Source: Cricetomys ansorgei
Lineage: Eukaryota; Chordata; Mammalia; Rodentia; Nesomyidae
Direction of reading: 5' to 3'
DNA length: 64,000 nucleotides
Assembly: GCA_026225945.1 (NCBI GenBank)
Contig: JAMJFZ010003163.1
Span: 18,722,501 to 18,786,500, forward strand
The notes under the pieces were generated by a model. It had not been told where the DNA came from and made no database searches. It was given only the letters and a program-made list of their open reading frames with translations. Below, one piece after another: positions 58,599 through 64,000 of this stretch. Each line of letters begins with the position of its first letter. Positions within the stretch are counted from its first letter, which is position 1. The position numbers and the translations under genes are program-made.

Positions 58599-60184
58599 AG
58601 AAAAGGCTTTTATAAGCAGAGTTGCCCTTTGGTGAGTGTCACAAGCTGAGCCTTCCTGCTTTTAACATCGTGCTCTTTCAGAGTTCAGATGCTCAAGCTC
58701 AAGAAGCACTGTATTTGGAACAGGCTGAGGTCTGGCATGCCAAGTGAAAAGCTTTCCAAAGTAGCAGGCTGGGAGCAATGAGAGCCACCTGCAACACCAT
58801 GCATAAGGAGACGCTCGCACCCAGCATCCCGCCTCCCCTGCCTCTTCTTGACTAACTGGCTAACTCCGAGGTATATGCATTTTTGTATGCACACAGAGAC
58901 ATACACAGAGAGAGAGAGAAAGAGGGTTGCATCCTTCAGGTAAGGTTTAACAAGGGATTGAATGAACAAATACATCCAGCCAGGGCTGAGACCTGCATCC
59001 ATTCAGACAGCAGGTCACTCCAGATCACAGCAGGCATGGCATGGTCTCTATGACTCAGCAAGAAGTACGTGGGCCCCACTAGGGCATAAGCCCAGCAAAC
59101 CTCATCATTCTGTGCCCTTCCTCCATTCCAACTGTAGGTGCCCACACAAATGTCCACACGTCAGGCACTGTGAGGCTGCAAAAACACTGTGGCCTTGGGG
59201 AGGAGCCTGTGAGTGCCTTGTGACCATCTGGGGCTAGAAGGCAGGATTGGTTGTCTCGGAGTCCAGGTGAGAGAGCTGAGGCTCACAGAGCTCAGGCAGT
59301 TTAAAGGAGGACCGGCCAGGAGAAGGAACACGGTTCTCTCTATTCTACTCTACTGCCTCTACTCTAGAACAACTTCCCAGGCCCCAGCAGCTCCAGCTTT
59401 GCTGTTGAAATGTAACTAGAGAGAATCGAGGGCTGGTGGCTTCCCCACACCATCACCCAGGACCCAAGTACACAGCCTTTCTTTCCCCCTTGAGATTAAC
59501 CTGTGTGGAACCTTCTGTTTCCTCTTTTCAACCCCAGCCTGAGAACCAACTGGGTCATCAGTACCACACTGGGTCTCAGAACGTATCAGTTTAGCAATTT
59601 AGGTGAAATGAATGGAGAGCAGGAGTTCCTGCCCACTACCACGGCTCTGCCGCATCGATGCTTGGTTTCCTGGGTGAGCATCTCCTCACTTCCCATTTCC
59701 ACTGAGTTTAATGCATAAATCCTAAACCAGTGACAGAAGATTTTCGCCTAAGAGTGCACAGGAATCAGCTGTAGGACATTCCATCCCTGGCACGGTCCCC
59801 TGTGTCCCCCAAGGCAGTCTTGCTCACCTCAGGCACAGACGTTGGCCTTTCCTGGTTCCATGGACATGGATGTGAATGAAATGCTCCCGCCTGTGGCTTC
59901 TCTCACGAGGCTACAGTAGCCCTCCACCCAGACACTTCATGGCAATGGTTACAACTCCCTGGTCACTGGTCTGGCTGGTCACAGCACTCTGAGGACTATA
60001 TCTGACCTTACTCCACCAGGCCTAGACTCCACCTCCTCTCATAGGCTCATGCCAAACTAGCAGTTTGAGGAGAGGAGACAGGGCTGTGCCTATGGGTCAC
60101 CACCATTACCACTCAGCTAAAATGAGACATGGCGACTAGGGTAAAAGGAAGATGTGCATGGTATGTGCATCCCCACCCCACCCG

Positions 60185-60185
<1 letters not shown>

Positions 60186-60241
<56 letters not shown>

Positions 60242-60245
60242 CGTG
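60186..60245. repeat. (GT)n microsatellite with (GC)n end
   Basis: About 22 GT units followed by GCGCGCGTGCGTG. Alternating purine-pyrimidine throughout, so Z-DNA-prone. Confidence 0.97.
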
Positions 60246-60500
60246 TTATGTGGAGGCCAGGACGATAACTGTTTTTCTCAGTTGCTTTCTACCTTGTCTT
60301 TTTAATCAGTCTCTCACTAGGACCCAGGGCTCACAGATCAGGCTAAACCAGCTGGCCAGGAAGCCCCAGGGGTGCAGTTGTCTCTGCCTCCCCAGAGCTG
60401 GAATTACAAGCACACCCCACCACAGGGGTGCTGGGGGGATCACGCTCAGTCCTCAAGCTTACACAGTGAGCACTTTAGCAACTGAACCATCGCCCCAGCC
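60246..60500 (-). repeat. RSINE1 element
   Basis: Reversed RSINE1: TCTCTCACTAGGACCCAGGG, ACCAGCTGGCCAGGAAGCCC, GTCTCTGCCTCCCCAGAGCT, GGAATTACAAGCAC and AACTGAACCATCGCCCCAGC. Confidence 0.75.
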
Positions 60501-60689
60501 TCCAGGACCTTCTTTCTTTCTTGCCTGGCCAGTGCAGCTTCAGAGAAAGCAGGCTCTGCAATGGGGAAGGGAACACACACGCTCCAGGTCAGCATAGTGC
60601 CCGCACCACAGGCCATGACGGGTATCCCCCTTGGACATCTCTTGTGGTTGTCTGTGGTTTCTGCTATTGTTGTCTTGGTTTTGTTTTGC

Positions 60690-60860
60690 TTTTGTTTTTT
60701 AGAAGGGCTTGTTGGGTGGCCTGGGCTGGCTTTGAATTCAGTTAAGCCCAGGTGGCCTTACATTTTCAATCTTCTTAGGTCAGTCTCCCCAGTGCTGCAA
60801 TGCCAAGCCTGCACCACCAGACCCAGAACACTGACGTCATTCTTTTTTTTTTTTTTTTCC
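60690..60860 (-). repeat. B1/B4-type SINE, diverged, with T-run
   Basis: GGCCTGGGCTGGCTTTGAAT, CAGTCTCCCCAGTGCTGC, AAGCCTGCACCACCAGACCC follow reversed B1 order. A T-run of about 16 lies at 60843-60858. Confidence 0.6.
60832..60839. promoter_or_regulatory. Full palindromic CRE (TGACGTCA)
   Basis: Perfect CREB/ATF consensus between a SINE relic and the T-run at 60843. Confidence 0.3.
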
Positions 60861-61074
60861 TTTTGATGTCTTGCAGCCTTGAGAGTAATCTTTGCTCTGA
60901 GGAATTCCTTCTCCTGGTGAAACATGGTTTTGCATTCTGCGAGGTCAAGGAAACTTGAGTTCCTCCAACCCTGAGCCTGAGCTGTGGGGTGACAGCCTTC
61001 AGCCTCCAGCTAAGACCATCTGTGGTTGGGCCCAGCCTGGCATGTACTTAGGGACTGGCTCTTTGTAATCTGCT

Positions 61075-61215
61075 TCCTTTACCCTTCAGAGCAGGGCTAC
61101 ATCCCGAGGGCCTCGACCACTGGTGAGGAAATTGAGGCTTGGAGAAATCAAGTAATAAAAGCAAGGACCCCAGAAGAAGGCAAAGCTGAGGTTCAGCCCC
61201 GTGTTCAACCATTAC
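61075..61215 (+). repeat. MIR SINE relic
   Basis: TGGTGAGGAAATTGAGGCTT, GGAGAAATCAAGTAAT and GAGGTTCAGCCCCGTGTTCA, then ACCATTACACTGAGGTGTCC, follow MIR order including its 3' part. Confidence 0.7.
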
Positions 61216-61629
61216 ACTGAGGTGTCCTCCGGGGATACTGAGACAACCTGGGAGCCATAGCTGAGACCTGAGACAGTAGAACTAAATGTGGGCCAAGGTC
61301 CTGGCACCCTTACCCCCAAAGTCAAATGCCAATGCGCTCAAATGGGGTGGCTGGAATCCTCAGGGTACTTGGCTCTAAAAATTCATTTGACCTAACCAGG
61401 AGAGGTTTCTTTGTGATCTATAAATGATGAAAGGAAAAAAACTAGAGGGGTGATCAGAGAGGAATTTGAATGGCCAGAAGTCACATGGCAAGTTCCCAAC
61501 CTTTGACCCTAAAGAGAATCAGACCTCACCAGGCACCCCCAGGCATGACCCATGGACACACCTCTAGGATGACTGAGACACAGATGCCTTCTCTGAAGTA
61601 TTCCTGCCGGGCCACCACCTACTGCCCAC

Positions 61630-61880
61630 CTGACAATCAGCCCATCATTTTCTCCTGCTAATTAACTTGGATGGAAATGTCTTTAAAGTGAGGCTCTGCC
61701 CCCCCTACCCCTTCTGTGAACCAATTTCATCACGACGGAAACCGTGTTGCCAAAATGAGGAAAATGAGAATCCCCTCCTCCTCAGGCCCGCGCCCTTGAA
61801 GGCATCTTATTAGAGAAGGCCAGTTCTTAATTAACATTTTGATCTTTAATCCATTACCCATCCCTCTAATCCTGTTCAGA
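61630..61880. promoter_or_regulatory. Candidate conserved enhancer segment
   Basis: TAATTAA at 61659-61665 and TTAATTAA at 61827-61834, the latter followed by ATTTTGATCTTTAATCC, which resembles a TCF/LEF site (AGATCAAAA on the minus strand). Repeat-free. Confidence 0.35.
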
Positions 61881-62399
61881 GGTACGGCTGGCCCACTTCC
61901 GCAGGCAGTGAGTCCAGCACCCGGGCTCGCCACAGCTGGACGCCACCGACAGCCTTCCATTCCCAGACACCTGCTCTGCTCTAGGCGGGAGCCACATCCA
62001 GTATGGGAGCCAGTGGGAGCCAGCTCTCTAGCCGGCTCAGTGCAAACCCGATGGCCACCGCAGACAAGAGTTCACTTCATTAACCCAGAGCCCCGGCTGT
62101 CCCCGTTGGCCCTAGTTCTCTTGGCTCTAAGAGGTTTCGCTTCAAAGAAACGATGTCCTTCCTAGCCCAGCTTTGCCCGCTCCAGCACTCTCCATCCCAT
62201 GATCAATCTGCGACTGCACCAAACATATCAAGAAGTAGCCGACACAGCAGTCTCGGGCTCCAGAAAGCCCGGAGCCTGATCAGTGGCCTCCAAGAGCCCC
62301 ATATCTCAGTAAGCCTCCCCTAGAGCCACCAGCCTTGGAGGGCTTGTATCCTATCCTTGGCTCATAGTCTTCATTCTGGAATTCTGTGAGAGCCCTCTC

Positions 62400-62900
62400 C
62401 AGAGAAGCTGCGCTGACCACTTCTGTCTGACCTTAAGTGCAGCAACTCCCTGACCCTCACCCAGAAGTGGTTAGCATCACCCTACCTCCTGCCCACGCAC
62501 AGCTGGAGGGGTGCTCTGACAAAGCCACCCTGCTATGGTCTGCCACCACCCTCCAAGCACCCGACAGCACCCGAGGAGCTCAGCTTCGCACCCTCATGCC
62601 CCTGCCTCACCGCCACAGCCTGGTCCCACTGGGCTCTGCTCCAGCCTCAGTAAAGTCCCTTTGCCCCACAGGTTCACCTCAAAACCTGCCCCTGGCCTCC
62701 CAAGACCACCTTTCTCATGCAGAAGCCGCTGACCATCCCGCCTACCATGTGTGATCAGCTACGGATCACTTCGGTGACACGTGCCATACGTGCTGTCACA
62801 TTCCCAGCACCATCTCCCCTCCGCATAGAGGGGCTCCGTCAGTCCTGTTCGCCCCTGGAACAGGGACAGCATGCAGTAGGTGTTCGATATCACTGGTGAC
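62400..62900 (+). repeat. L2-like LINE relic (weak)
   Basis: CAGCAACTCCCTGACCCTCA and later GGGACAGCATGCAGTAGGTG resemble the L2 3' end. Proline-rich ORFs over this region look like chance frames. Confidence 0.35.
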
Positions 62901-64000
62901 CACAGGAGTAAATAAGCCTGCAGTGACTGTGTCAGTGGTAATCCAGGCTCGCAGCCCATCTAGGAGATAACCTGTATCAATAGCACAAAGTTCATACAAC
63001 ATCACCTGAAGAGGTAGACATAAAGCAGAACTTCCTGCTGATATATGTCCTGAGAAAGTGTCCATGCATGAACAAAGGCAAAATTCCTGCTGGGGAGGAA
63101 GAAGAGGAAACTGGCCTCATTGAGAGAGAATAGGAGGCCTATAGACCAGGGAGAAAGGGCAGCCAGCATGTGGTCATCCACAGGCTCCTAAGGACAGGAT
63201 GGGGGCTCATACACAGACCATCGCCTGAAGGGTAGCCGAGCCTGAGTATTCACAGGCCCATTCGTCCTTGAGTAGCCTGCACTGCACACACTAGTTAACT
63301 GTGCACTGATGACCTGGAAGTATACCCATGTCACCGTCAGCAAGGTAAAGAAGTGCTGCTCGTACAGCTTGCCATGCAGCAGCTGGCTGGACCCCTGGCA
63401 TCTCTGAGCGTCACACTTCCGCATCCAGAAAGCAATACTACCTAAGACCTGAGTGCTACTAGGTGGGCTCTGTGAAGAGCTACCTGTGGCTCTGCTGTGG
63501 GAGGAAAGTAGCAAATACACAGACCTTGGGGGTGCGCGGCTGAGTTCCAATCTGCCCTGGTGACTCACCCAGGCTTGTCCCAGGCCCCTGCAGAGCATGT
63601 TGGAAATGCCCACAGGCTGCATGCAAGCTGGGAGGCAGGGGCAGGACCACGGAAGCATGGCCATCAAAGCACCTGCTTTGGGGGGGGCGGTTCCTGAGGG
63701 GGCACTAAAGAAAGCACACTGATAACAGGTTCCCTAGGTTGACCACCCCTCTTTCCTTTCCTCCATACTTGGGAGTTTCCTTCCTCCTACCTAGATAGAC
63801 GATGCCCTTAGGATTCTCCCAGGAAGTCTCACCATGGAAAATCTGCAGGGCACCAGCTAGCCAGAGAAACTGGTCAGCAGCAGGCCTCAAGGGCCCAGGC
63901 CCAGATCCCTCTATCAGAAGGCTGTCAAGTACGCATCAGAGCTGGATGTAGGCAAGATGGTGGAAGATTAAACACAAAGCCTGTCCCTGAGTTCTCTCTC

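Larger units (their letters stand above)
34738..64000 (-). other. Zfp423: Intron upstream of the Zfp423 exon (partial)
   Basis: This is the intron preceding the exon in gene order; its 5' end is beyond the window. I looked on the minus strand for the short exon encoding the preceding residues (SDFSLAWDSS type) and did not find it. No long ORF is present. Recognisable repeats and candidate conserved segments are listed separately. In these intervals I see nothing beyond ordinary unique intronic DNA, low-grade repeats or chance ORFs: 34772-35256, 35411-36439, 37743-39502, 39766-41594, 44296-45987, 46385-47332, 48926-49284, 49561-50222, 51581-53714, 53811-54834, 55211-56198, 56375-57825, 58599-60185, 61881-62399 and 62901-64000. 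Confidence 0.85.

Noticed and set aside
63188..63667. 159-codon minus-strand ORF
   Set aside because: Ser- and Trp-containing chance frame; no recognised motif.
34738..64000. The preceding Zfp423 coding exon
   Set aside because: I searched by eye on the minus strand for its expected coding sequence and did not find it; it probably lies beyond the window.
1..64000. CRISPR array, phage or bacterial gene cluster
   Set aside because: Direct repeats present are microsatellites or minisatellites without spacers; no long adjacent ORFs or ribosome-binding pattern exist.

Overview
This window looks like a piece of a muroid rodent nuclear genome (mouse, rat or a close relative; I could not settle the species). 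The evidence is the repeat content. It carries B1 SINEs, B2/B3-class SINEs, RSINE1 and B4/ID-type elements, an MT-type MaLR solo LTR, and heavily mutated L1M, L2 and MIR relics. It also has long (CA)n, (CT)n and (GATA)n arrays. There is no bacterial, plasmid or phage signature, no operon, no CRISPR array and no recognisable tRNA or rRNA gene. Young, full-length L1 elements were not seen.

Only one coding exon can be supported. It lies on the minus strand at 34537-34737 and encodes an acidic linker plus the first zinc finger of ZNF423/Zfp423 (also called OAZ or Ebfaz). It is bounded by a good acceptor and donor, is exactly 201 nt long and has phase 1 at both ends. Everything else is intronic as far as I can see: 34738-64000 lies upstream of the exon in gene order and 1-34536 lies downstream. 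Both introns run off the window, so the flanking introns are at least about 29 kb and 34.5 kb long.

The intronic sequence has three textures. (1) Repeat-rich tracts are scattered throughout. (2) Several low-repeat, AT-leaning stretches with clustered homeodomain-type TAATTA cores look like conserved developmental enhancers: about 7140-8290, 9490-10010, 10380-10920, 18420-18640, 34200-34530, 36440-37130, 47395-48330, 54835-55210 and 61630-61880. The best are 47395-48330, which contains an isolated CpG cluster, and 54835-55210. (3) The rest is featureless unique DNA. Zfp423 encodes a multi-zinc-finger transcription factor of BMP/SMAD, EBF and retinoid signalling with roles in cerebellum, olfactory tissue and adipocytes, so dense intronic regulatory DNA is expected. 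That it is present here is an inference, not something observed.

I found no convincing new biological system. The points most worth a second look are the candidate enhancer clusters, four full palindromic CRE sites, two in-intron minisatellites, a CAA-interrupted CAG tract on the gene's sense strand, and an inverted repeat carrying CCAAT boxes. Almost all other ORFs longer than 60 codons look like chance reading frames in intronic, GC-rich or simple-repeat DNA.
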